A stretch of DNA of 64,000 nucleotides from CAWCAW01 sp963714125 (GTDB lineage: Bacteria > Actinomycetota > Acidimicrobiia > Acidimicrobiales > UBA8190): positions 496,001 through 560,000 of the forward strand of contig OY970234.1 of assembly GCA_963714125.1 (NCBI GenBank), given 5' to 3'. A model generated the notes under the pieces. That model made no database searches, was not told the origin of the DNA, and saw nothing but the letters and a program-made list of their open reading frames with translations. Within the stretch, counting starts at the first letter, position 1. Each line of letters opens with the position of its first letter. This document shows positions 17,981 through 27,390 of the stretch, one piece after another. The translations under genes and the position numbers were made by a program.

Positions 17981-19780
17981 GTGTCGGTCGAACGGGGCAG
18001 CGCCAGGTTTGTTGCCGCACAACGAGCGGCGCGCGCGGTTGGCGATGCAGCCGCGGAGTTGTGGACACAACTCACGCGTGCCGCTGACGCCGTCATCACC
18101 GACCGGTCGCTCGATGCGCTCTATACCGATGCACTTATGACGGTGATGGAGGTGCTCGATGCCGACTCGGTGGCTCTTCTCCTGGCGAATGAAGCTCAGG
18201 ACGCATTGGTGGCTCGAGCCTCATTCGGACTCGGCGATGACCACACGGTCGGGCTGACGATCGGGGCCGGCCAAGGCATGGCCGGCCAAGTCCTGTTCAC
18301 CAAACAACCTCTGATCGTCGACGACCTCTCGACCGTTGCTTTGGTGTCCCCCGCGCTCCGCGAGCACGGACTGCGTTCCGTTTTGGCCGTGCCCATCATG
18401 TCCGAGAAAACAGTGCTCGGAGTACTTCACGTTGCCAGTTGCAATTTGAGTCACTTCAGCGTCGGAGACACGGAGCTCCTCGAGTTTCTTGCCGATCGGC
18501 TTGCCGTCGCTTTTGATCGAGTGCGCCTGTTCGACAAAGCCCGCCAACTGGCCGACGTTTCGTCATTTTTCGCCGAGACCGCCAAGATCATGGCTGAGGC
18601 ACCAGATTTTACTCAAGCACTCGATCGTTTGGCTGGTGCCGCTCTCCCCGCGTTCGGCGACATCTGTTTGATCGACATCGTCGAGGACGATCAACTCAAA
18701 CGTCTCGTGGCCAAGCATCGTGACCCGGAGTGCCAGCATTTGGTTGACCGGCTTCGCATCGAATTCCCTCCTGACTTGTCGGGCGATCATCCCGCCGCCC
18801 GAGCGATCCGATTGGGCATGACGAGCTGGACGCCCGCCATCAATGACGCCTTTCTACGGTCCACAACCCGCGACGAGGCGCATTACGCATTGACGAAGTC
18901 ACTGGGATTTCGTTCCTATCTGGCCGTCCCCATCGGATCCAGAGGAGAGATCATTGGCTCTCTGACATTGGTATCGTGCCGGCGGTCCTTCAGCGCTCAA
19001 GACGTTGACTTCGCCGAGTGCCTGGCCCAACAAGTCGGTGCCGTGGCTGCCAATGCGCAGCAGCTTGACCTGGCAGCTCGAACCTCCCACATTCTTCAAG
19101 CGGCCCTGTTGCCTGCCTCACTGCCTGATATTCCGGGATTGCTCGTCAACAGCCGATATGCGGCGGCGACAAAGAGCCTCGAGGTTGGGGGGGACTTCTA
19201 CGACCTCATGCTTCTGGCCGATGATCAGGCCTGGTTCATGATCGGCGATGTCGAAGGTCATGATCGCGGGGCCGCTGCCGTTATGGGGCAGCTCAGGAGC
19301 GCGGCGCGGGTCCTGGCCAGTCAGGGCAATGGACCCGTCGAGCTGATCACGGTGTTGCAGTCGGTGTGGGAACGGTTGGGCTTCGCTCGGATCGCCACTG
19401 CGCTCATCGGCCAGGTCGACGTCACCACGGGAGCGACGATCCTTGCCTCGGCCGGGCACTATCCGCCCCTGCTGGTCCGTCCAGGTGGCGCCGAGTTCGT
19501 CGCGGTCAAGCCATCTCCGCCTTTGGGTGGACCGTTTGTCAAACCGTCACCTTGGCGGGGCGAGCTTCAGGTGGGTGATCTTCTTTTGCTCTACACCGAC
19601 GGCGCCATGAACGAACGCAGGTTGGGAGTCGAGCGGGGCATGGAGATGCTGGTCCACACGGTTGTGCATGGCGACATCGATCCTCAGTCCGTGTGCGACC
19701 GAGTGATCGGGGCCCATGCGGATCACGACGACGACATCGCGCTGCTGGCGATCGAGCGCCAAGGCCGCGCCGGCAGCTGA
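17981..19780 (+). CDS. GAF-GAF-PP2C (SpoIIE/RsbU-type) phosphatase
   Basis: 599 residues from a GTG at 17981 with gtaaggaag upstream. Two GAF domains occupy about residues 40-185 (SLDALYTDALMTVMEVLDAD, LRSVLAVPIMSEKTVLGVLH) and 205-355 (FRSYLAVPIGSRGEIIGSLT). The C-terminal SpoIIE/PP2C domain from about 375 has the metal-binding motifs VGGDFYDLM, MIGDVEGHDRGAAAVMGQL, LLLLYTDGAMNERR and HADHDDDIALLAI. RsbU/RsbP-type phosphatases dephosphorylate the STAS antagonist and switch on the sigma factor. The GAF domains probably sense a small ligand or redox state. It sits just downstream of the sigma gene, completing the partner-switching circuit. Confidence 0.92.
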   Translation: MSVERGSARFVAAQRAARAVGDAAAELWTQLTRAADAVITDRSLDALYTDALMTVMEVLDADSVALLLANEAQDALVARASFGLGDDHTVGLTIGAGQGMAGQVLFTKQPLIVDDLSTVALVSPALREHGLRSVLAVPIMSEKTVLGVLHVASCNLSHFSVGDTELLEFLADRLAVAFDRVRLFDKARQLADVSSFFAETAKIMAEAPDFTQALDRLAGAALPAFGDICLIDIVEDDQLKRLVAKHRDPECQHLVDRLRIEFPPDLSGDHPAARAIRLGMTSWTPAINDAFLRSTTRDEAHYALTKSLGFRSYLAVPIGSRGEIIGSLTLVSCRRSFSAQDVDFAECLAQQVGAVAANAQQLDLAARTSHILQAALLPASLPDIPGLLVNSRYAAATKSLEVGGDFYDLMLLADDQAWFMIGDVEGHDRGAAAVMGQLRSAARVLASQGNGPVELITVLQSVWERLGFARIATALIGQVDVTTGATILASAGHYPPLLVRPGGAEFVAVKPSPPLGGPFVKPSPWRGELQVGDLLLLYTDGAMNERRLGVERGMEMLVHTVVHGDIDPQSVCDRVIGAHADHDDDIALLAIERQGRAGS

Positions 19781-19821
19781 CTTCCGACCTCTGGCGTCAC
19801 GCGGCAATACCGGCCGCGGTG

Positions 19822-21795
19822 TTAGCTGAAGGAAAGGTTGGTCCGTTCCCGAATGGCGCGCGACGCCCTCTTCGCCTCGTACATGGCTTCGTCGGCTTGA
19901 CGAACAAGGTGCATGGGGTCGGTGTCCGGGTCACACTGCGCCAGGGCAACGCCAACACTCGCTTCGAGGGGAACGAGCATGTCCTGGGCGGGGATCCGAC
20001 ATTGCGCCACGGCATTTTGGATGCGCGCCACGACAGCGGCGCCGTCACAACTGTGTTCGTGGCACAAGACGACGAGGAACTCGTCTCCACCCAAACGTCC
20101 AACCACGTCACACTGATCGGTGACCTGCACGAGTGTCATCGCCGTCTGGAAGATGGCGGAGTCTCCGACCTCGTGTCCGTAGGTGTCATTGAGGGGCTTC
20201 AGGCCATCGAGGTCGATGAACAAGACAGCGACCGTCTCACCCATTTCACGGCGCCGGGTCACGTCGTGAGAGAGAAAGTCCAGCACGGCGGCGCGATTTA
20301 ACAGGCCGGTGAGCGCATCGTGGGTAGCGGCCTCGTGCAGAAGCTGCCGTTGCAACTCCCGCTCACGAATTCTGGTGGAGAGCAAGTCGACCGAGGCCTG
20401 CAACGCACGGCCAGTGCGTCCGGGTAGCGGTGTAAGGAGCTCGGGATTCGAGAGGTCCTCGGCGGCGAGAGCCACGGCCTTGGCCTCGACAGCTTTGAGC
20501 GTGGATGCCATGTCGTTGAAGGCGGCCGTGGTGGTGACGACTTCCCGCGGTCCCTTGTCGTGCATGGCTTCGAGGGCAAGGTTGCCGCTGTGGACTTGTC
20601 GGGCCGCGTGCGCCAGTTTCTTGAGCGGTCGAGTCAACATGCGGCCCGCAAAGGCCACACTGGCGAGGCAGATGGCGGCCAAGATGGCCAAGAAAATGAG
20701 CTCGTTCACCAGGCGGTGTGTGGCTTGAGAGGCGCGGGCGAGAGCGGAGTGCTTGAGATCCTGTGATGCCGACGTCACCAACCTGTCCAGGTCGCTGAGA
20801 TAGCGAAGTCCTGCCGTCATCGAGGAGCCGGCGAAGCCCAAGTTGTCCGCGAACGGCGGTTTCGTCCCACTCAATGCGACGTTGACCCCTTGCGAGATAG
20901 TGCCTGCAAACTGCTGATCGGCCGCGTTGGTCTTGATGTGGTGCCAGGCCGTCTGTGCCTTGAGACTGAGATGACCGGCGAACTGACTCGTTGCCGTCTG
21001 GAATTCGCCGGCCGACTGGATCAACTCTTGTTTGGCGTCGGGTGGGCCAATACCCTCGAGGACGAAGATGGCGCCCTCGACTTCGTGACCACCGGCCAAA
21101 AATGCTGCGTAGGTCTGTCGGAGTCCCGACGCGTGTACCTCAAAGGTGCCCGGCGGCTGCCACACCGCCACGGCGGCCTGGAGCTTGTTGTAATCCCGGT
21201 ACCAGACGGAGTCGATGTTCGATGCCATCTGGGTCAGAAACGTGTGAACGTCAGTAAACGAGATTCGGTTGGCGGCGACCTCGGGAATCATGGTTTGCAG
21301 TTCGGTCACGTCCGCACGCAGCGCACGTGTCGAGTGGAAGGTCGGGAAGTTGGCAATGGCAGCCGTTCCCTGGGCCAGCTGGACGCTGTAGGGAACGGCC
21401 GGATGCAGGAGCTTGTTCAGTTCGGTTTCGCTGATCCCGATCTGCACCGCGTAGGAGACGGCCGACAATGGGACTTCCAGCGAGTTCATGGCAGCTCTGG
21501 CGCCGGCCACCGTCTTGAGTTGGGTGGCATCCTTGGCGACCGCCTGGGCGTGCTGGCGAAAGCTCCACGCCGAGGTCGCCGACGAGGCGATGAGGACTCC
21601 GGTCGAGAGCATCGGGACCAAAACCACGAGGGCGAGCAGCATCCGCAAGCCCGGGTGCCAACCGCCGCCCCCGGTCGAGCTCCGGTCGTCGTCATCGAAG
21701 GCGGGAGCCGGCTTCGGCGCCGGTTCGCCGGTCCGGAAGCTGCCGTCATCGTGAAGTGTGGTTGGCGCGTTCATGACTGGGAACATCGTCGGCAA
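19822..21795 (-). CDS. Membrane diguanylate cyclase (sensor-HAMP-GGDEF)
   Basis: 657 residues from the ATG at 21795; an internal ATG at 21774 (MNAPTTLH) is also possible. A cytoplasmic N-terminus of about 45 residues, rich in Pro and Asp, precedes a first membrane helix (MLLALVVLVPMLSTGVLI). A large extracytoplasmic helical sensor runs to about residue 360, followed by a second helix (LIFLAILAAICLASVAFA), a HAMP segment (RPLKKLAHAARQVHSG) and the GGDEF domain from about 490: HDALTGLLNRAAVLDFL, FIDLDGLKPLNDTYGHEVGD and the intact RLGGDEFLVVL. It should make c-di-GMP. No RxxD inhibitory site was noticed just before GGDEF. It converges with the phosphatase gene. Confidence 0.92.
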   Translation of the reverse strand: MPTMFPVMNAPTTLHDDGSFRTGEPAPKPAPAFDDDDRSSTGGGGWHPGLRMLLALVVLVPMLSTGVLIASSATSAWSFRQHAQAVAKDATQLKTVAGARAAMNSLEVPLSAVSYAVQIGISETELNKLLHPAVPYSVQLAQGTAAIANFPTFHSTRALRADVTELQTMIPEVAANRISFTDVHTFLTQMASNIDSVWYRDYNKLQAAVAVWQPPGTFEVHASGLRQTYAAFLAGGHEVEGAIFVLEGIGPPDAKQELIQSAGEFQTATSQFAGHLSLKAQTAWHHIKTNAADQQFAGTISQGVNVALSGTKPPFADNLGFAGSSMTAGLRYLSDLDRLVTSASQDLKHSALARASQATHRLVNELIFLAILAAICLASVAFAGRMLTRPLKKLAHAARQVHSGNLALEAMHDKGPREVVTTTAAFNDMASTLKAVEAKAVALAAEDLSNPELLTPLPGRTGRALQASVDLLSTRIRERELQRQLLHEAATHDALTGLLNRAAVLDFLSHDVTRRREMGETVAVLFIDLDGLKPLNDTYGHEVGDSAIFQTAMTLVQVTDQCDVVGRLGGDEFLVVLCHEHSCDGAAVVARIQNAVAQCRIPAQDMLVPLEASVGVALAQCDPDTDPMHLVRQADEAMYEAKRASRAIRERTNLSFS

Positions 21796-22046
21796 ACGAA
21801 GGCCGCTCCTTTACCCGTGTTGTACGTGTGGAGTGAAGAGGGGTTGCGCCCCAGGCACGGGACTCCGAGCGCGGCGTTCACCTGGGACTTTCCCGAGGTG
21901 GCGGTAGTGCTTGAGCCCACAAATTTCCCAACGGAGCGCCAGGATCCAAGGCCCGTCGGGGGCGGAGCCTCCCGGTCGGCTCGTCACTGCGGGCCCAGGG
22001 GCCCGGCAAAGGGTGTCGGTAGCATGCGCCGAGTGCGCAGGCCAAC

Positions 22047-24479
22047 GTGACCGTGACCAAGCCAAAAACCTCTCGAACTGGTGTCGTGGCGCTGGTCGTG
22101 CTCCAGTGCGCCGTCCTCTTGAGCGCGTGCGGCGGCTCATCGAGGCCCTCGACGGAGCCTCGTCCGACAGCCGGCTCCACACCGACGACGAGCCCGATCG
22201 CACCCGCTTCTCTTTCGCCCAGTCAGCTCGTCGACCCGTTCATGGGAACAGGGATCGGCGGTACCAGTGTCGGGAGCATCGATACCTTCCCCGGCGCCGA
22301 CATGCCTTTTGGGATGCTGGAGTGGAGTCCCGACACCTCTCCTGGTCGCGCTGCGGGCGGTGGGTATTCCTACAATGACGCTGCCATCAGCGGTTTCAGC
22401 CTCACGCATATGAGCGGACCGGGGTGCTCCATCTATGGCGATGTCCCCATTCTCCCCACCGTGGGGGCGATTGGGCGCAACCCGGTGGCTCAGACGGCCG
22501 CTTTCTCCCATGCCACCGAAGTCGCTCATCCGGGGAGCTACGGGGTGACGGTGGGTCGCCCTGGCGTTCGAGTCGAGCTCGCCGTCACCGCCCGCGCCGG
22601 GCTCGGGCAATTCACCTTTCCGGGAACCAGTGACGGCAACGTGCTGTTCAAGGTGGCTGACAGTGCGGCTGGTTCGACATCGTCAGACGTATCGATCGTC
22701 GGCGACCAAGAGGTCGACGGGTCCGTGGCGAGTGGAGGCTTCTGTGGAACGGGCGGGACCTATCAGCTCTACTTCGCGGCGCGTTTCGACGTGCCTTTTT
22801 CTCGTTTCGGAACCTGGCACGGTGCGACGGTCGCCTCTGGATCACGGACGAGCGTTCGCTCTCAGTCGGGTGGGTATGTCACCTTCGGGCCGTCCACGCG
22901 CCAGGTACAAATGCAGATTGGGGTCTCCTATGTGAGTGTGGCCGACGCCCAGCTGAACATTGAAGCGGACAATCCCGGTTGGAATATCGAAGAGCTCGAA
23001 CAAAGCGACACGGCGACCTGGAACCAGCTTTTGGGCCGGATCCAGGTCAGCGGGGGAACGTTGGCCGATGAAGAGACGTTCTATTCCGCTCTCTACCACT
23101 CGCTCCTCGAGCCGAGCATCTTCGATGACGCCAATGGGGATTACGTCGGATTCGACGGGAAGATCCACGTGGCCAACGGGTACACGCAATACTCGAATTT
23201 CTCGGAGTGGGACATGTACCGATCCGAAGTTCCACTCCTTGCAGTTGTCGCCCCGCAAGAGATGAGTGACATGGTCTCGTCGTTATTGTCTGACGCGGCC
23301 CAGGGTGGCGCCTTACCCAAATGGGCGGTGGCCAACTCTGACGCGGCCCAGCAAAATGGAGATTCGGCTGATCCCATCATTGCCGGCGCCTACGCCTTTG
23401 GAGCTCGTGATTTTGATGTCTCTGCGGCCCTGACGGACATGGTGAAAGGGGCGACCGACCCTTCTGCTTCGAACGGTGTCTATCCCGAGCGCCAGGATCT
23501 CCAGGAGTACGAGGCGACGGGCTATGTGCAAGCCGACCGACACGACATCACTTCCCTCGACTACACGGTGGGCGGCTCTGAGACGCTCGAGTACGCCATC
23601 GACGACTTTGCCATTGCGCAGCTGGCCCAGAGCCAGGGTGACACCGCCGCCTATGGCAGGTTCATCACACGGGCTCAGAACTGGCGAAACCTGGTAAACC
23701 CCGCCACCGGGTATCTGGCCGCCCGGCTAGCCAACGGCTCGTTCCCCCCGGGTCCCGCCTTCCAGCGATCTCCTTTGCCCGACATCGGTCAAGTCGGGTG
23801 GGAAGAGGGCAACGCCATCCAGTACACCTGGAGTGTGCCGCAAAACCTTAAGGGTCTGTTCGAGGCTCTGGGTGGGAATCAGGCCGTGATCACCAAGTTG
23901 AACACGTACTTCACCAAGCTCAACACCAGTCGCAAACAGCCCTACGACTGGGCCGGGAACGAACCGTCATTAGGCATTCCCTGGGAGTATGACTACGCGG
24001 GTGCACCGTGGCGGACGCAATCCGTCGTGCGCCGCATCGAGACCACCCTCTATTCGGCGGCGCCGAACGGCGAGCCGGGTAACGATGACCTCGGCGCCAT
24101 GTCTTCTTGGTATGTATGGGCAGCCCTGGGGATGTACCCCGAAGTGCCCGGCCGAGGCGAGCTCGTCCTCGGTAGTCCGCTCTTTCCCCACATCACCATC
24201 TCCCTGGCCGACGGGAAGACCATCGTCATCGACGCGCCCGCTGCCTCGGACGCCACGCCGTATGTGCAGAGCCTTCAGGCTCAAGGCATCACTCCCGGCG
24301 CCAATGCGTGTGTCGCCGCGTCGATCAGCGGCGCCGCTGCATACGACTGCCCCTGGTTGCCGGCATCGGTTACGGATACGGGAGCACAGCTCGACTTCAC
24401 ATTGGGGAGTTCGCCCAACCCATCGTGGGCCGACACGCCCGGCGACGCCCCGCCGTCGTTTCCTGCCAATCCGGCCTGA
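22047..24479 (+). CDS. GH92 alpha-mannosidase, lipoprotein
   Basis: 810 residues from a GTG at 22047. VLLSACGG at about residues 23-30 is a lipobox, followed by a Ser/Thr/Pro-rich linker of about 30 residues, so the enzyme is anchored to the outer face of the membrane. Glycoside hydrolase family 92 motifs are clear: VDPFMGTGIGGTSVGSIDTF, FPGADMPFGMLEWSPDTS, FSLTHMSGPGCSIYGDVPIL, FYSALYHSLLEPSIFDD, WDMYRSEVPLLAVVAPQEM and GNDDLGAMSSWYVWAALGMY. GH92 enzymes are Ca-dependent exo-alpha-mannosidases. It could trim mannosylated glycans or the cell's own lipoglycans. The next gene begins 23 bases downstream. Confidence 0.92.
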   Translation: MTVTKPKTSRTGVVALVVLQCAVLLSACGGSSRPSTEPRPTAGSTPTTSPIAPASLSPSQLVDPFMGTGIGGTSVGSIDTFPGADMPFGMLEWSPDTSPGRAAGGGYSYNDAAISGFSLTHMSGPGCSIYGDVPILPTVGAIGRNPVAQTAAFSHATEVAHPGSYGVTVGRPGVRVELAVTARAGLGQFTFPGTSDGNVLFKVADSAAGSTSSDVSIVGDQEVDGSVASGGFCGTGGTYQLYFAARFDVPFSRFGTWHGATVASGSRTSVRSQSGGYVTFGPSTRQVQMQIGVSYVSVADAQLNIEADNPGWNIEELEQSDTATWNQLLGRIQVSGGTLADEETFYSALYHSLLEPSIFDDANGDYVGFDGKIHVANGYTQYSNFSEWDMYRSEVPLLAVVAPQEMSDMVSSLLSDAAQGGALPKWAVANSDAAQQNGDSADPIIAGAYAFGARDFDVSAALTDMVKGATDPSASNGVYPERQDLQEYEATGYVQADRHDITSLDYTVGGSETLEYAIDDFAIAQLAQSQGDTAAYGRFITRAQNWRNLVNPATGYLAARLANGSFPPGPAFQRSPLPDIGQVGWEEGNAIQYTWSVPQNLKGLFEALGGNQAVITKLNTYFTKLNTSRKQPYDWAGNEPSLGIPWEYDYAGAPWRTQSVVRRIETTLYSAAPNGEPGNDDLGAMSSWYVWAALGMYPEVPGRGELVLGSPLFPHITISLADGKTIVIDAPAASDATPYVQSLQAQGITPGANACVAASISGAAAYDCPWLPASVTDTGAQLDFTLGSSPNPSWADTPGDAPPSFPANPA

Positions 24480-24502
24480 TCCACTCGGGGTACGTTCTCG
24501 TC

Positions 24503-25342
24503 ATGCGCTTCGCCATCAAAACTGCACCGCAGAACACCACGTGGTCCGGCATGCTTGAGATGTTCCGAGCTGCCGACGAGATCGACGTGTTCGAGTCCGG
24601 ATGGACCTTTGACCACTTCTATCCAATCTTCTCGGACTCGACCGGTCCCTGTCTCGAAGGGTGGACCACCCTCACCGCCTTGGCCCAGGCCACCACGCGC
24701 TTGAGGCTTGGGGTCCTGGTCACAGGCATTCATTACCGGCATCCCGCCGTGCTCGCCAACATGGCGGCCACTGTCGACATCATCTCGGGTGGGCGGCTCG
24801 AGATCGGAATCGGGGCGGGGTGGAACGAAGAGGAGTCCGGTGCGTACGGCATGGCGCTCGGAAGCCCGAAGGAGCGCAGCGACCGTTTTGAAGAGGCGTG
24901 TGAGGTGATCGTTGGATTGCTGTCACAGGAGTCCACGAGCTTCCAGGGCCGGTATTTCACCTTGACCGATGCCCGCTGTGAGCCCAAGCCTGTACAACGA
25001 CCGCATCCCCCAATCTGCATCGGTGGGAGCGGCGAAAAGCGCACGCTTCTTACCGCAGCCCGTTGGGCCCAACACTGGAACTTCGTGGGCGGATCGCCCG
25101 AGGAGTTCAGCGCCAAGCGGGACGTTCTTCACCGACACTGCGCCGACATCGGCCGGGATGCCTCCGAGATCACGTTATCGACGCATGTCCGCCATGACCC
25201 AGCCCTGGGTCCCGGCGCCACCGCCGATGCCGCCTTCGCCTTGGCCGAAGCGGGCGCGCAGCTCGGCATCATCCAGTTGCCACCACCTCATGACCCGAGA
25301 GTGCTTGAGCCGCTGGCCGCGGCCCTCCAAAGCGTGGGCTGA
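24503..25342 (+). CDS. LLM-class (F420-dependent type) oxidoreductase
   Basis: 279 residues from the ATG at 24503 (MRFAIKTAPQN). It is a luciferase-like TIM barrel: FDHFYPIFSD, LTALAQATTRLRLGVLVTGI, HPAVLANMAATVDIISGGRL and IGIGAGWNEEESGAYGM, followed by PICIGGSGEKRTLLTAARWA. This subgroup in actinobacteria usually uses coenzyme F420 and reduces or oxidises small organic substrates. It is shorter than some family members but shows no break. It follows the mannosidase gene by 23 bases and may be co-transcribed. Confidence 0.88.
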   Translation: MRFAIKTAPQNTTWSGMLEMFRAADEIDVFESGWTFDHFYPIFSDSTGPCLEGWTTLTALAQATTRLRLGVLVTGIHYRHPAVLANMAATVDIISGGRLEIGIGAGWNEEESGAYGMALGSPKERSDRFEEACEVIVGLLSQESTSFQGRYFTLTDARCEPKPVQRPHPPICIGGSGEKRTLLTAARWAQHWNFVGGSPEEFSAKRDVLHRHCADIGRDASEITLSTHVRHDPALGPGATADAAFALAEAGAQLGIIQLPPPHDPRVLEPLAAALQSVG

Positions 25343-25871
25343 GAACAGGCCTACTGACGTTCGGATGGGCGGTCCGAGGATGTCATGTGTCTGTCTTTCG
25401 AGCCCACGCCGGATAATCGCGCTCGCGCAGATGGGGCGGGGGCACGGCCCACTCGTGGGTGCACGCTTCGCAGGAAAGGTGGCCGTGTTCCGTGCCACTC
25501 TCGGCTAATCCGCACGTTGCGCCGGCCGGGTGAAAACGCCACGACGCCATGGCACCACAATGCGGGCATTCCCTGTCGAATTTCGTGGGCATTGGGGCCG
25601 ATGGTATCCGCTTGGTTCGTGACTCACATGGCCGACAACGAAGCCTTGCAGGCCGAACGTGTAGTCATATTCGACACGAGCACGGCCAAGAACAGGTTGG
25701 TACATTGGCATGGTCGGATGCGTGTCAGGCGGGTGGTGGCTTTGAGCCGCCATGGTCCATAGCGGTGCGCGCCCGTCACCATTGTGAGTGCTGACGAAAT
25801 GCTCGTGCGTTGCGTCCGAGCCGAGTCAAAAACGATTGTCACGGTGGGACGCGGTTGTTACCGTGGGGCCT
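25343..25871. other. Gene-poor interval with one candidate small gene
   Basis: About 530 bases between the LLM oxidoreductase and the Tat-exported phosphoesterase. Apart from the candidate zinc-ribbon ORF at 25383-25592 on the minus strand I see no convincing gene. The promoter of the phosphoesterase must lie in the last part. Confidence 0.5.
25383..25592 (-). CDS. Candidate small zinc-ribbon protein
   Basis: 69 residues. ECPHCGAMASW near the start and LSCEACTHEW about 30 residues later give two CxxC knuckles, the spacing of a zinc ribbon; the aromatic residues after each knuckle are typical. No domain beyond the ribbon is present. The start lacks an obvious ribosome binding site, so it may be leaderless or use another start. 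It could be a small nucleic-acid-binding protein, but its size and lone position keep confidence modest. Confidence 0.45.
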   Translation of the reverse strand: MPTKFDRECPHCGAMASWRFHPAGATCGLAESGTEHGHLSCEACTHEWAVPPPHLRERDYPAWARKTDT

Positions 25872-27368
25872 ATGACCGAACGCAATCCCATGTCTCGACG
25901 AACGGTACTTGGAGGCGCGCTTGCGCTCGGAGGGCTCGCCGGTGCATCGGCGGTGGGATTGTCATCGGGGAGTGCGTCGGCGGCCATTAAGGCGGGGAGG
26001 GTTCGCGCTGGCGCCAAGGGAGCCGGCCCGGGGACGCTTCCGTTCCCAGATCTCGCCGCGGGGACGGCGTCGTTCCCTGAGATCACCAACATCGTGGCCG
26101 TCATGATGGAGAACCACACCTACGACAGCATCCTCGGCATGCTGCCGGTGGCGGCCTACAACGGTGTCCCTGCTGGTTTCACGCTCGACGGCGATGGGAA
26201 GCCGACCAACTCCAACGCGTGGCCGTACAGCAAGAAGAATCCCACGTACCCTCCGGCGCCGTACAAAGACGCCATCCTGTCGGCGTTTCCGATGACCACG
26301 GCCTGCCAGTTGAGCCAACCGGATCACGGCACCGCGTACCCGTGGAACACCTGGGAGGCCGGAGAGACGTCGTACGCGGGCGGGAAGATGGATGGGTTCG
26401 TGAAGAGTCAGAGCGGACCCGTGTCCATGGGGTACTACGACTCGACGATGCTCCCGTTTGTGTACTCGTTGGCTTCGACGTTTCCCGTGGCCACCCGGTT
26501 TTTCTCCTCGGTCATGGCGCAGACGTATCCAAACCGCCGCTTCTTCATGGCTGGTACGTCAATGGGGCAGATAAGCGATGTGCTGGTACCCGCTGGGCTC
26601 CCGTCCAAACCACCCAACGGCACCATCTTCGAAGCCCTGAACAAGTACGGCATCACGTGGAAGAACTACTACTCGGACACCCCGTCAACGGATATCTGGC
26701 TCTACTTGGCCGAAGACGGCGTTACCAACTCCTCCAACCAAGTGAAGATCAACGAGTTCATGACTGACTGCGCCGATGGGACGCTGCCGCAGTACTCGAT
26801 GGTCGATCCCAATTTCGGGGATTCCTCCGAGGAAGATCCGCAAGACGTCCAAAACGGCGACTACTACTTGTCCCAGGTCATCAATGCCGTACTTAGCTCT
26901 CCGCAGTGGCCCGGCACCTTGCTGGTGTGGACCTACGACGAAGGCGGCGGCTACTACGACCACGTTCCGCCCCCCAAAGCCGTGAAGCCTGACGACGTCA
27001 AGCCGCTTCCGCACGCGCCCGGGGTAAAGCAGCCGGGCGGCACGCCGTTCAATCGCTATGGATTCAGGGTGCCGTCAGGGATTGTCTCGCCGTATGCCAT
27101 ACCGGGGTACGTGTCGAACGTGACCCACGATTTCACCTCGATACTCAAGTTGATCGAGACGAAATGGAACCTGCCCGCACTTACCTATCGCGATGCGCAG
27201 GCCGACAACCTTCTCGACAGCGTCGACCTTACGAGTCCCCCGGCGTTCCTCACGCCCCCCACCCTGGCTGCCGCCATTGACCCTGGAGATCCAGCCGCCA
27301 GCGACGCCGCGTGTGCTGCCATCGAGCCGATTCCTATCCCGCCTCCGGGCTACGTCACCCAAGGCTGA
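25872..27368 (+). CDS. Tat-exported phosphoesterase (phospholipase C/acid phosphatase type)
   Basis: 498 residues from the ATG at 25872. MSRRTVLGGALALGGLAGAS is a twin-arginine signal peptide, with a cleavage region near SASAA. The mature enzyme has the PF04185 motifs: NIVAVMMENHTYDSILGML, FPVATRFFSSVMAQTYPNRR, MVDPNFGDSSEEDPQD, VWTYDEGGGYYDHVPPP and VPSGIVSPYAIPGYV. Export through Tat suggests folding and metal loading in the cytoplasm. It would hydrolyse phospholipids or other phosphoesters outside the cell. It is only a distant relative of the protein at 2615-4198. Confidence 0.9.
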   Translation: MTERNPMSRRTVLGGALALGGLAGASAVGLSSGSASAAIKAGRVRAGAKGAGPGTLPFPDLAAGTASFPEITNIVAVMMENHTYDSILGMLPVAAYNGVPAGFTLDGDGKPTNSNAWPYSKKNPTYPPAPYKDAILSAFPMTTACQLSQPDHGTAYPWNTWEAGETSYAGGKMDGFVKSQSGPVSMGYYDSTMLPFVYSLASTFPVATRFFSSVMAQTYPNRRFFMAGTSMGQISDVLVPAGLPSKPPNGTIFEALNKYGITWKNYYSDTPSTDIWLYLAEDGVTNSSNQVKINEFMTDCADGTLPQYSMVDPNFGDSSEEDPQDVQNGDYYLSQVINAVLSSPQWPGTLLVWTYDEGGGYYDHVPPPKAVKPDDVKPLPHAPGVKQPGGTPFNRYGFRVPSGIVSPYAIPGYVSNVTHDFTSILKLIETKWNLPALTYRDAQADNLLDSVDLTSPPAFLTPPTLAAAIDPGDPAASDAACAAIEPIPIPPPGYVTQG

Positions 27369-27390
27369 CACCGGGAGTAAGTCGGGTCAG

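Noticed and set aside
20890..22050. 386-codon plus-strand frame opposite the diguanylate cyclase
   Set aside because: Shadow frame; the minus strand contains GGDEF, HAMP and membrane segments.
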